Under the pieces are notes generated by a model, which was given only the letters and a program-made list of their open reading frames with translations, searched no databases and was not told the DNA's origin. A program made the position numbers and the translations under genes. Below, in pieces: positions 38,252-46,290 of a stretch of 64,000 bases of DNA; position 1 is the first letter of the stretch, and the number at the start of each line of letters is the position of its first letter. The stretch covers positions 1 to 64,000 of the forward strand of contig NZ_JAKSYH010000048.1 of NCBI RefSeq assembly GCF_022829295.1, written 5' to 3'. Source of the stretch: Methylobacterium sp. J-088 (lineage in GTDB: Bacteria > Pseudomonadota > Alphaproteobacteria > Rhizobiales > Beijerinckiaceae).

Positions 38252-38651
38252 GGATTTCCTCCTATTGGCCGCCGTCGCGGCAGCACTGTGGGCAGAATGC
38301 TCCTGCCTGGAATAGGTCTAATTGAAGTCACAGCCAAGGCGCAACGGTCCAGCCTGGCCCGACCGCCCGCCCGCCCGACCGCGACGGCGACCTGCGTAAG
38401 CCTCAACGGATCGTCGCGATCTCGGCTCGGTGCGGCACATCGAAGCCACGCCGCGCGCCGGCCCGGCGGCTGAGGCCGAGGCTGAGGCACCGTACGAAGG
38501 CCTCGTCGATCACGGGCCCGCTTGTCGCGTCGGTCGCCGGTCCTGTAAGCCTCACGATGCCGTGCAGACCGACGAACGCCCGCTCCCGATAAGCCTGACG
38601 CGCCTGCTCACCGCGACCCCGTCCGCGCGGCTGCCGCCCATGGAGCACGGG
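38252..38651. other. 400-bp gap between the cytochrome c gene and a small membrane protein
   Basis: The part next to the cytochrome start holds its SD and presumably its promoter. The rest has several short frames on both strands rich in Arg/Ala/Pro with no domain or SD support. I see no hairpin, repeat or RNA gene in it. Confidence 0.5.
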
Positions 38652-38783
38652 ATGCCCGCGCAGGATGGCGCGTCCGCCCATGCCGCACTGGAATCCGCTC
38701 TGTTGCGGGGCTTCGTGTACGGCGTATCGGGCTTGGTCTGGTTCGTCGTGATGCTGCTGATCGTCCGCCATATCGGGGGTTAG
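38652..38783 (+). CDS. 43-residue membrane protein, tentative
   Basis: ATG 38652 has GGAG five bases upstream; another ATG at 38640 adds four residues. The peptide starts MPAQDGASAHAALESALLRG and has one strong helix (FVYGVSGLVWFVVMLLIV) with a short RHIGG end. The hydrophobic helix and SD support a real small gene. No family was recognised. Confidence 0.5.
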   Translation: MPAQDGASAHAALESALLRGFVYGVSGLVWFVVMLLIVRHIGG

Positions 38784-38941
38784 GGTGGGGCTCCCCGGAG
38801 CCCTGTGGAAAGCCACGATCTACGCACGCGTCGTCCCGATCCACCAAGACTTGCCCGTTCAAATCCGCTATCGAGTGGCGATGCTGCGGCCAAGATTGTT
38901 CTTGGCCTGCGCGGCAGGCGCTCTGTGCGAGGAACCGGACC

Positions 38942-39205
38942 ATGTCGCTGACCGGGCGCTTCTGGTTTCGAAAATCCTGGACGGGGCGGCTCGTGCTGCT
39001 GGTCGAGGAGGAGAAGCCCCGGTGGTTCGGCCGCGGCGCCGGCAAGCCGCGCTGGCGCAACGCCCGATTGCTCGATTTCGCGGAGCCCGAATTGCGACCG
39101 CTGATGCTGATGGAGAAGCATCATCGCGCAAACTCCGGATCCGCACAGGTGCGCACCCTGCGGCCGGTCCCGGTGCCCGCGGAGATACGCTCGGTCAACG
39201 GCTGA
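38942..39205 (+). CDS. Small conserved-looking protein, unknown
   Basis: 87 residues preceded by CGAGGAACCGGACC. Composition is basic and aromatic: FWFRKSWTGRLVLLVEEEKP, RWRNARLLDFAEPELRPLML. The W-x-R-L-V-L-L-V-E-E-E pattern looks structured, probably a small beta/alpha protein. Codon use agrees with coding. It begins a run of small genes (39293, 39617) before an MFS transporter. Confidence 0.55.
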   Translation: MSLTGRFWFRKSWTGRLVLLVEEEKPRWFGRGAGKPRWRNARLLDFAEPELRPLMLMEKHHRANSGSAQVRTLRPVPVPAEIRSVNG

Positions 39206-39292
39206 GCCGCGGTTTTGCGTGCGCTGGCCGGGCCGGATCACCACGTGAGCGCAGGGCCCCGCCCGGGGCCCGTTCTCGGAGGTGACGGGATC

Positions 39293-39550
39293 ATGCCGCG
39301 CTATTTCTTTCACACGCAGATCGGCGACGACCTGATCAGCGATCCGACCGGCGTCGAGCTGCGCGACCCGGACGCGGCCTGGGACAAGGCACGCGACACG
39401 ATCCGTGCGGCCCTGCGCGAGCGCGGGGACCAAGCCCGACTCCTGACCGCCTGCCTGATCGTCGCCGATGCGGCGGGCGACATCGTGTTGGAATTCCCGT
39501 TCAGCGAAGGCGTCGCGCTGCCGACAACGGACGATCCGATCCTGCACTGA
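39293..39550 (+). CDS. DUF6894-like small protein
   Basis: 85 residues from ATG 39293, with GGAGGTGACGGG as SD. The sequence opens PRYFFHTQIGDDLISDPTGV, the pattern PRYFFH...G....D..G.EL.D...A. of a very common small family in Methylobacterium and Bradyrhizobium (DUF6894 as I recall it). Role unknown; many paralogs usually occur per genome. Confidence 0.72.
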   Translation: MPRYFFHTQIGDDLISDPTGVELRDPDAAWDKARDTIRAALRERGDQARLLTACLIVADAAGDIVLEFPFSEGVALPTTDDPILH

Positions 39551-39616
39551 CAGCGGCGCGACGCGCTCAAGCGCCCTACATCGCGGCGAACGCCAGAGAT
39601 CAGGATCTGCGCCACG

Positions 39617-39820
39617 ATGGACACACCCCCGAACGACCTCGACGCGCATGCGCTCGGCCAGGCCGCGCCCGCCAAGGGCCTCGCCCGGGAGGCCTGCCCC
39701 TACGCCGAGGGCACGCAGGCCCGAACGCTCTGGCTCGCCGGCTATGACGCGGCGCTGGCGGACGGCGCCGAGCCCGTCACGGGCGGCATCGCCGAGCATC
39801 TGATAAACGGAGGGCGGTGA
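39617..39820 (+). CDS. RMF/CrpP-like small protein
   Basis: 67 residues. GLAREACPYAEGTQARTLWL followed by AGYDAA matches the core pattern of ribosome modulation factor and the related CrpP fold (G...CPY.....R..WL.G). RMF dimerises ribosomes in stationary phase in gammaproteobacteria. CrpP proteins were described in relation to fluoroquinolone tolerance. Function in alphaproteobacteria is unsettled. The stop overlaps the start of the following MFS gene (TGATG), suggesting coupling. Confidence 0.65.
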   Translation: MDTPPNDLDAHALGQAAPAKGLAREACPYAEGTQARTLWLAGYDAALADGAEPVTGGIAEHLINGGR

Positions 39821-41139
39821 TGGACGCCCGGACCGGAGCCCCTCCCGGCGCGGCCGCGCACCCGGCCCTGGACCGCAAGTCGGTCGGCGCCGTGGTGCTG
39901 GGCAACGCGCTCGAATTCTACGATTTCACGGTCTACGCCTTCTTCGCCAAATCCATCGGCGCGGCGTTCTTCCCGGCGACCGATCCGACCCACAGCCTGC
40001 TCGCGTCGCTGGCCTTGTTCGGCATCGGCTACGTCATGCGGCCGATCGGCGGGGCCCTGATCGGCGCCTTCGCGGACCGCGCCGGGCGCAAGCCCGCGAT
40101 GCTGATCACGATCGGGCTGATGGCGCTCGGCATGCTGATGCTCGCCGTCTGCCCGTCCTACGCGGCGATCGGCGGCTGGGCGCAGGTGATCGTCATCGCG
40201 GGGCGGCTGATCCAGGGCCTGGCGCTCGGCGGCGAAGTCGGCCCGTCCACCGCCTACCTGCTGGAGGCCGCGCCGCCGGACAGGCGCGGCTTCGTGACGA
40301 GCTGGCAGATCGCCAGCCAGGGCTGCGCCGCCCTGTTCGCCGGGATCGTGGCCACCACCCTGGCGCTCGTCGTCGGCGATCAGGCGATGAACGATTGGGG
40401 CTGGCGGCTGATGTTCGTGCTCGGCCTCGGCGTCGTGCCGGTCGGCCTCATCATCCGCAGCCACCTGCCGGAGACGGCGGGCGTCGAGGCGGATCCAAAC
40501 GCCGCCGACTCGACCCTCGCGGTGGTCGGCCGGCTCCTGCGCGACCACGGCCGGCTGCTCGGCGTGACCTTCCTGGTGATCTCCGCCTCGACCGTCTCGA
40601 ACGCGATCGGCACGAACATGCCGGTCTATGCCGGCGCGACGCTCGGCCTGAGCGAGACCGCCGCGACCGCGGTGCCGATCGCGCTGGGGCTCGCCTCGGT
40701 TGTGTTCCCGCTGCTGGGTGGCTGGTTGGCCGACCGGATCGGCCGGCGTCCCGTGATGATCTGGCCGCGGGCGCTGATCCTGATCCTGGCGGTTCCGGCC
40801 TTCGCCTGGGTGGTGAAGGCGCCGAGCGCGGCCAGCGTCTACGCGGTGACGTTCCTGCTCTCGGCGCTCTCCTCCATCAACGCCGCCGCGGTGATCGTCG
40901 GCATCCCGGAGGCCCTGCCCCGGGCGGTGCGTAGCGCCGGCCTGTCGATCGTCTACGCGGTCTCGGTCTCGCTGTTCGGCGGCAGTACCAACTTCGTGGT
41001 GAACTGGCTGATCGCCACGACCGGGGAGCGGCTCGCGCCGGCTTACTACCTCGCGGCCTTCAGCCTCGTCGGGACGGTCGCAGCCTTCCTGATGCCGGAG
41101 ACCCGCGGGCGCGACCTCGACGCGAACAGCGAAGCCTGA
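39820..41139 (+). CDS. MFS transporter, metabolite:H+ symporter (MHS) type
   Basis: 439 residues from ATG 39820, with GGAGGG in front. It begins GAVVLGNALEFYDFTVYAFF, the N-E-F-Y-D signature of the MHS family (ShiA, KgtP, ProP). The loop motif DRAGRKPAM follows helix 2, and about 12 helices are present. Members take up organic acids or osmolytes with protons; the substrate cannot be predicted. Confidence 0.9.
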   Translation: MDARTGAPPGAAAHPALDRKSVGAVVLGNALEFYDFTVYAFFAKSIGAAFFPATDPTHSLLASLALFGIGYVMRPIGGALIGAFADRAGRKPAMLITIGLMALGMLMLAVCPSYAAIGGWAQVIVIAGRLIQGLALGGEVGPSTAYLLEAAPPDRRGFVTSWQIASQGCAALFAGIVATTLALVVGDQAMNDWGWRLMFVLGLGVVPVGLIIRSHLPETAGVEADPNAADSTLAVVGRLLRDHGRLLGVTFLVISASTVSNAIGTNMPVYAGATLGLSETAATAVPIALGLASVVFPLLGGWLADRIGRRPVMIWPRALILILAVPAFAWVVKAPSAASVYAVTFLLSALSSINAAAVIVGIPEALPRAVRSAGLSIVYAVSVSLFGGSTNFVVNWLIATTGERLAPAYYLAAFSLVGTVAAFLMPETRGRDLDANSEA

Positions 41140-41150
41140 CGGTCGTCTCC

Positions 41151-41190
41151 GCCGGCGCAACCCCTGCCGGCGCAACCCATGCCGGCGGAA
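41151..41190. repeat. 15-bp tandem repeat between two MFS genes
   Basis: GCCGGCGCAACCCCT, GCCGGCGCAACCCAT and GCCGGCGGAA... start at 41151, 41166 and 41181, so the period is exactly 15 bp with two full units and a decayed third. It lies just after the MHS transporter stop. Confidence 0.7.
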
Positions 41191-41329
41191 CAGGGCTGCG
41201 GCCGGTCCATGCCCCCACGGCGGGCCGCACCTGCGGTCGATGTGCGCTCGCGCACGGACCTCGCCATGGCCGCCCAGTTGCCGCACGACGGCGCTGGGTT
41301 GCGGCTCACGCCCGGCCTAGATCGCTTCC

Positions 41330-42802
41330 ATGCCGACACCCCCTGAGACGCACCGCCCGCTGGTCCTCGCCGCGGTGATGGCGGCGATGTTCATGATCGC
41401 CATCGAGGCGACGATCGTCTCGACCGCGATGCCGCAGATCGCCGGTCAGCTCGGGGATCTCCACCTCTATGCCTGGGTGTTCGCATCCTTCCTGCTGACC
41501 CAGACGGCCACCACGGTGGTGTTCGGCAAGCTGTCCGACCTCTATGGGCGCCGGCCGGTCCTGCTGTTCGGCATCGCGGTGTTCCTCCTCGGCTCGCTGC
41601 TCTGCGGCTTGGCGTGGTCGATGCCCTCGCTGATCCTGTTCCGCCTCGTTCAGGGCGTCGGCGCCGGGGCGATCCAGCCGGTGAGCCTGACGGTGGTCGG
41701 GGATCTCTATTCGGCCCGGGAACGCGGCCGGGTCCAGGGCTATCTCGCCAGCGTCTGGGGCATCTCCTCGGTGGCCGGTCCGCTGGTCGGCGGGCTGATC
41801 ATCGGCCATCTGAGCTGGCCCTGGATCTTCTGGATCAACCTGCCGATCGGTCTCATCGCGGCGGGCCTGTTCCTCCGGTACCTGCACGAGGGCGTCGAGC
41901 GCCGCAGCCGCCAGATCGACGTGATCGGCGCAGGCCTGTTCACCGCCGCCATCGCGGCGCTGATGATCGCGCTGACCCAGGCGGGCGAGTCGGCTGCGGC
42001 AGCGCTATGGCCGGGCATGGCCTTCGTGGTCGCCGCGCTCCTGTTCGTGCTGCAGGAGCGCCGCGCGCCCGACCCGATGCTCGACATCCGCCTGTGGATG
42101 CAGCGGCCGATCGCCACCGCCAACACCGCGACGCTCCTATCCGGCATGACGGTGATCGGGCTCACGGCCTTCCTGCCGATGTACGTCCAGGGCGTGCTGC
42201 AGCAATCGCCGCTGATCGCCGGCCTGACCCTGACCCTGATGGTGCTGGGCTGGCCGATCGGCGCGACGACGGCGGCGCGCAGCTTCGTCCGCTTCGGCCT
42301 GCGCCCGATCCTGCTGGTCGGCGCGGTTCTGCTGCCGCTCGGGGCCACCGCGTTCGTGGCCCTGGGCCCGTCGACCTCGCCCGCCGTGGCGGCTGCGGGC
42401 TCGATCGTGATGGGGCTGGGCATGGGCTTCCTGTCCACGGCCGCCATCGTGATCATCCAGGACAGCGTCGCCTGGGCGCAGCGCGGGGCCGCCACCGCCT
42501 CGAACATTTTTGCGCGCAACCTTGGCTCGACGCTCGGCGCCACTGCGCTGGGCGCCGTCCTGAACTACCGGCTGGCGCACCCGACGAGCGGGGCCACGGT
42601 CAGTTCGGACGAACTCCGGCGCCTGCTCGACGATCCGTCGAGCCTCGGCGCCGGCGGCGAGGCGATCCGGGCCGGACTGCAGCATGCGCTCCACGGGACG
42701 TTCTGGACGGTCTTCGCCGTTGCCGTGCTGACCCTGCTCCTGTCGCTCCTCGTCCCGCCCGTGGCGATCTCGGAGGGGCCGCGCGAACTCGCGGTGGAGT
42801 AG
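41330..42802 (+). CDS. MFS multidrug exporter, DHA2 (14-helix) family
   Basis: 490 residues with 14 hydrophobic segments. Motif D1/A are present: IAIEATIVSTAMPQIAGQL and GKLSDLYGRRPVLL. Motif C-like GISSVAGPLVGGLIIG lies in helix 5, and WIFWINLPIGLIA follows. This family (EmrB/QacA-like) exports drugs with proton exchange. No EmrA or TetR gene is adjacent. Confidence 0.92.
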   Translation: MPTPPETHRPLVLAAVMAAMFMIAIEATIVSTAMPQIAGQLGDLHLYAWVFASFLLTQTATTVVFGKLSDLYGRRPVLLFGIAVFLLGSLLCGLAWSMPSLILFRLVQGVGAGAIQPVSLTVVGDLYSARERGRVQGYLASVWGISSVAGPLVGGLIIGHLSWPWIFWINLPIGLIAAGLFLRYLHEGVERRSRQIDVIGAGLFTAAIAALMIALTQAGESAAAALWPGMAFVVAALLFVLQERRAPDPMLDIRLWMQRPIATANTATLLSGMTVIGLTAFLPMYVQGVLQQSPLIAGLTLTLMVLGWPIGATTAARSFVRFGLRPILLVGAVLLPLGATAFVALGPSTSPAVAAAGSIVMGLGMGFLSTAAIVIIQDSVAWAQRGAATASNIFARNLGSTLGATALGAVLNYRLAHPTSGATVSSDELRRLLDDPSSLGAGGEAIRAGLQHALHGTFWTVFAVAVLTLLLSLLVPPVAISEGPRELAVE

Positions 42803-42886
42803 GCGTCGTTTCGAGGGGCCGCTGCGTTTGCGGCCGCCTCCGGGCGCGGTATGATCATGTCATGCCGTTGTTTCGCAGGAGCCGGC

Positions 42887-43168
42887 ATGGCCGCGACCGA
42901 GAAGCGGACGTTCAGTCTGACCGCTGAGCGGGCCGCGTTCATCGATGCTCAAGTCAGGGCCGGCGCGTTTGCGAGCGCCAGCGAGGTTGTGCGGCCCGGG
43001 TTGCGCGCGCTTCAGGAGCGTGACGCTGCCGTCGCGTGCTGGCTCCGGGACGAAGTCGCCGCGACCTACGACGCGATGAAGGCACATCGCGAGCGCTTGA
43101 TCTCGGCGGACGAGATGGCCGAGCGGATGCGTCAGCGTCACGAAGCACGGATGCGGGATGGCACGTGA
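42887..43168 (+). CDS. parD: ParD-type antitoxin
   Basis: 93 residues from ATG 42887, with GCAGGAGCC upstream. A ribbon-helix-helix N-terminus (KRTFSLTAERAAFIDAQVRA) is followed by SGxYxSASEVVR-like FASASEVVRPGLRAL. The extended C-terminal part (RDEVAATYDAMKAHRERLIS) normally wraps ParE. A proline stands in the middle of the second helix (VVRPGLR), where alanine or aspartate is usual. The parE gene that overlaps its stop is truncated. Confidence 0.88.
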   Translation: MAATEKRTFSLTAERAAFIDAQVRAGAFASASEVVRPGLRALQERDAAVACWLRDEVAATYDAMKAHRERLISADEMAERMRQRHEARMRDGT

Positions 43169-43278
43169 GGCGGCGACGTATCGTCTACGCGCCCGCCGCG
43201 GGTGACGATCTCGACTGGATCGCCGCAATCGCGATGAAGTCGGAGAACCGGTTTCCCCTTCCGCGCCGCATGCATTAG
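43165..43278 (+). pseudogene. parE: Truncated parE toxin gene
   Basis: GTG 43165 overlaps the parD stop (GTGA), the normal parDE arrangement. The first 20 residues (RRRRIVYAPAAGDDLDWIA) are a proper ParE start. After that the frame runs into unrelated sequence (IAMKSENRFPLPRRMH) and stops at 43278, seven bases before xseA. About 37 of the usual 90-100 residues remain, and the fold's beta-sheet and active region are gone. Confidence 0.8.
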
Positions 43279-43284
43279 CCTCCG

Positions 43285-44976
43285 ATGATGCCCCTCGTTC
43301 CACCCCCGCGCCCCGCCGCCCCGCCCGCGACGGACATCCCGCCGACCAGCGTGCTCACGGCCAACCAGCCCGAATGGACGGTGGGCGACCTCGCGGGCGC
43401 TCTGAAGCGCACCCTCGAGGATGCGTTCGGCCATGTGCGCCTGCGCGGCGAAATCTCCGGCTATCGCGGCCAGCACGGCTCGGGCCACGCCTACTTTTCC
43501 TTGAAGGACGGGCAGGCGCGCATCGACGCGGTCGTCTGGAAGGGCGTGTTCGGGCGCCTGCGCCAGCGGCCCCAGGAGGGGCTGGAGGTGATCGCCACCG
43601 GGCGCATCACCACCTTCGCGGGCAAATCGTCGTACCAGATCGTGGTCGAGAGCCTGGAGCCGGCCGGCCTCGGCGCCTGGATGGCCCTGCTGGAGGAGCG
43701 CAAGAAGCAGCTTGCCGCCGAGGGGCTGTTCGCCCCCGAGCACAAGCGGGCGATCCCCTACCTGCCGCGCGTCGTCGGCGTCGTCACCTCGCCCACCGGT
43801 GCGGTGATCCGGGACATCCTCCACCGGCTGGAGGATCGCTTCCCGCGCCCCGTCCTGGTCTGGCCGGTGCGGGTGCAGGGCGACGGCGCGGCCGAGGAGG
43901 TCGCCGCCGCGATCCGCGGCTTCAACGCCCTGAAGCCCGGCGGCCCGATCCCGCGCCCGGACGTGCTGATCGTCGCCCGCGGCGGCGGCTCGATCGAGGA
44001 TCTCTGGGCCTTCAACGAGGAATGCGTGGTCCGCGCCGCCTTCGAAAGCGCGATCCCGTTGATCTCGGCGGTGGGTCACGAGACCGACACCACGCTGATC
44101 GACTACGTGTCCGATCGCCGCGCCCCGACCCCGACCGGGGCCGCCGAGATGGCGGTGCCGGTCCGGGCCGACCTGATCGCTACGGTGGCGGACCTCTCCG
44201 CCCGGGCGATCGGCGCGGTCGGGCGGCGGATCGAGCGCGACCGGGTCGACCTGCGGGCGCTGGGGCGGGCGCTACCCAGTGCCGATGCCCTGCTGGCGGC
44301 CAAGCGCCAGCGGCTCGACCTCGCCGAGGCCCGCCTCGCCCCGGCCCTGGCCGCGGGCGCAAGCCGGCACCGGGCGCGGCTCCAGCTCCTGCTCGACCGG
44401 ATGGCGCGGCGTTCGCCCGATGTGGCGCTGGCCAATGCCCGCGCCCGGTTGGCGCGGATCGATCACCGGCCGCTCCACGCCCTGCAAAACGACGTGCAGC
44501 GCAAGGGCGAGGCGCTGGTCCAGCTCGGGCGCCGCCTCGTCGTGGCCCGCGACGCGAGCCTGGAGCGGGCCCGCGCCCTGCAGGCACGCCGCACCGACCG
44601 GCTGCTCGCCCTGTCCGACCGCTTGACCCAGGCCGGTGCGCGCGGGATCGAGCGGCGCCGTGATCGGCTGGAGGGTCTGGCCGGGCTCCTCGGCTCGCTC
44701 AGCTACCACGCCGTGCTCGAGCGGGGTTACGTGCTGGTCCGAGACGCCGCCGGCCTGCCGATGCGCCGCGCCGCCGAGGCCGCCGCCGCCACGCGCCTCA
44801 GTCTGCAGTTCTCGGACGGGACCGTCGCGGCCGTGCCGGATGTCGGGCAGGATCCGGATGGGGCGGCCAAGCGCCGGGCCAGCGCGCGACCGTCCCCGGC
44901 TTCTGCTCGCGCGGCTGAGCGGCGCAGCGCGAAGCCGGCCAGCCCGGTGCGGCAGGGCTCGCTGTTCGACGCCTGA
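43285..44976 (+). CDS. xseA: Exodeoxyribonuclease VII large subunit
   Basis: 563 residues. The N-terminal OB-fold is WTVGDLAGALKRTLEDAFG to VVWKGVFGRLRQRPQEGLEV. The catalytic domain contains GVVTSPTGAVIRDILHRLEDRFP, VLIVARGGGSIEDLWAFNEE and VGHETDTTLIDYVSDRRAPTP. A long Arg/Ala-rich coiled coil and a basic tail follow, making it longer than the E. coli protein (456). It degrades single-stranded DNA with XseB, which is not in the window. Confidence 0.94.
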   Translation: MMPLVPPPRPAAPPATDIPPTSVLTANQPEWTVGDLAGALKRTLEDAFGHVRLRGEISGYRGQHGSGHAYFSLKDGQARIDAVVWKGVFGRLRQRPQEGLEVIATGRITTFAGKSSYQIVVESLEPAGLGAWMALLEERKKQLAAEGLFAPEHKRAIPYLPRVVGVVTSPTGAVIRDILHRLEDRFPRPVLVWPVRVQGDGAAEEVAAAIRGFNALKPGGPIPRPDVLIVARGGGSIEDLWAFNEECVVRAAFESAIPLISAVGHETDTTLIDYVSDRRAPTPTGAAEMAVPVRADLIATVADLSARAIGAVGRRIERDRVDLRALGRALPSADALLAAKRQRLDLAEARLAPALAAGASRHRARLQLLLDRMARRSPDVALANARARLARIDHRPLHALQNDVQRKGEALVQLGRRLVVARDASLERARALQARRTDRLLALSDRLTQAGARGIERRRDRLEGLAGLLGSLSYHAVLERGYVLVRDAAGLPMRRAAEAAAATRLSLQFSDGTVAAVPDVGQDPDGAAKRRASARPSPASARAAERRSAKPASPVRQGSLFDA

Positions 44977-45136
44977 CAGGGTGGCGGGTTGAAGGATTGC
45001 ATCGCTGCAATCCGCCTCGTTGTCACGTCGCCCCATTCGCGAAGACGGCAGCGTCCAGACCGGTGATTTAGATACGGCGCAATAACGACTTTGGAGGCGC
45101 GCATATTCGCATTGCAACACTGTAAACGATGGTACG

Positions 45137-45376
45137 GCCACCGTCGCCGAATGAAGCGCGGGTCCCCTCTCCCGAGCGGGAGAGGGACAGGGTGAGGGTC
45201 GAGAACGTTCCGAACGAGGCGCGACCCATCGGGGCGTCGATCACGTGCTTTGTCCTGAGCGTTCTCATCCCTCACCCCAACCCTCTCCCGCTCGGGAGAG
45301 GGGGCCGGTCGCGCTTGCCGATCCTGTCGACAGACGGTGGTTGCGTATCGTGGCATCGCAATCGAGCATGGCTCCG
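45137..45376 (+). repeat. Intergenic palindromic repeat, family A, copy 2
   Basis: Lies in the 435-bp gap between xseA and the GNAT gene. The two hairpins are CCTCTCCCGAGCGGGAGAGG (about 45165-45185) and CCTCTCCCGCTCGGGAGAGG (about 45282-45302), about 118 bp apart. The flanks GGCCACCGTCGCCGAATG and GGTCGCGCTTGCCGATCCTG are shared with the copy at 61461-61710. The preceding 160 bp (44977-45136) show nothing recognisable. Confidence 0.75.
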
Positions 45377-45411
45377 GGCCTTTGTCGTGATGCTCTTCTT
45401 GCAGCGCCCGT

Positions 45412-46170
45412 TCAGTCCGGCTCCGGCCCGACCCGGTAATGGTAGCGGTATAACTCGCGCTCGAATCCGAGGCTGCGATACAGCGACCGCGCCGGGGTGT
45501 TCTCCGCAACGACCTGCAGACAGGCGGCCTCGGCCCCCTGGGCCCGGCTCCAGCGGAGCAACGCCCCAACGGCGCGCCGGGCATGGCCACGGCCGCGCAG
45601 GGGCGCGGGGGTCGCCACGGATTCGATCACCAGCAACCCGCGGTCGAGGACCCCGAAGGCGATCGCCCCGATCCCGCCCTCCGCGGCCGTGCTTGAGAAA
45701 ACCCGCGGCAGCATCAGGGCCGCGACCGTGTCGCGAAACACCTGGGCGGCCGCGGCGTCCGCTTGGTTCACCGCGTCGCGAAGCGCCAGCCAGTCCGCGC
45801 CGGGCGCCGTCGCGACGGTGACGGACGGGTCGAGCGCGTCCGGCACGCCGTCGAGGGGGCGGTACAGCGTGCAGGTCTCATCCACGACCGCGTAGTCGCC
45901 GTGTCCGAGGAGCGGCTCCATCTGCGGCGCGATGGCCGGAACCCGGAAGATCGGGCGCTGGCCGAGGCTGCGGTAGAGCGCGCGGGCCGCCGCGATGGCG
46001 GGCTCGGGGGCGCCGCTTCCGCGCATCGGATTGACCGAGTTCTGCCGCTTCGACCGCCCGCCCGCGGCGCGCAGTAGATAGCCCTCCACCAGGATCTGGC
46101 GCGGGCTCGGCCAGGCGTTGAGGCAGGCCTCCTCCACGCGCCAGGCCAGGTCGAGATCGACGATCATCAT
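45412..46170 (-). CDS. GNAT family N-acetyltransferase
   Basis: 252 residues from ATG 46170, with an SD GGAGGA directly upstream; a much longer open frame upstream is antisense to the hydrolase gene and was not used. The GNAT acetyl-CoA motif is VATPAPLRGRGHARRAVGAL near residue 190, followed by AACLQVVAENTPARSLYRSLGF. The N-terminal half (AWRVEEACLNAWPSPRQI) resembles a two-lobed GNAT with a degenerate first domain. Substrate unknown. It is divergent from the hydrolase fusion gene. Confidence 0.85.
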   Translation of the reverse strand: MMIVDLDLAWRVEEACLNAWPSPRQILVEGYLLRAAGGRSKRQNSVNPMRGSGAPEPAIAAARALYRSLGQRPIFRVPAIAPQMEPLLGHGDYAVVDETCTLYRPLDGVPDALDPSVTVATAPGADWLALRDAVNQADAAAAQVFRDTVAALMLPRVFSSTAAEGGIGAIAFGVLDRGLLVIESVATPAPLRGRGHARRAVGALLRWSRAQGAEAACLQVVAENTPARSLYRSLGFERELYRYHYRVGPEPD

Positions 46171-46290
46171 GTCCTCCGGGGGCGGTGATCCCATGCCGCG
46201 GGAACGCGGACAACGGACGTGCGGCCAAGAGTTTTGCCGTGCGGCGTCGCGTCCGCTTGAAGCATTCCAGGCCCGCGCGATGTCTTCGCG

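Noticed and set aside
43165..43278. A complete parDE toxin-antitoxin system
   Set aside because: Only about 20 residues of ParE are recognisable before unrelated sequence and a stop, so the toxin cannot be functional.
45129..45821. Repeat-derived peptides containing HPNPLP and GRGG as a protein family
   Set aside because: The similarity between copies comes from shared DNA of the family A element; copies lack SDs, run into antisense genes and differ in length.
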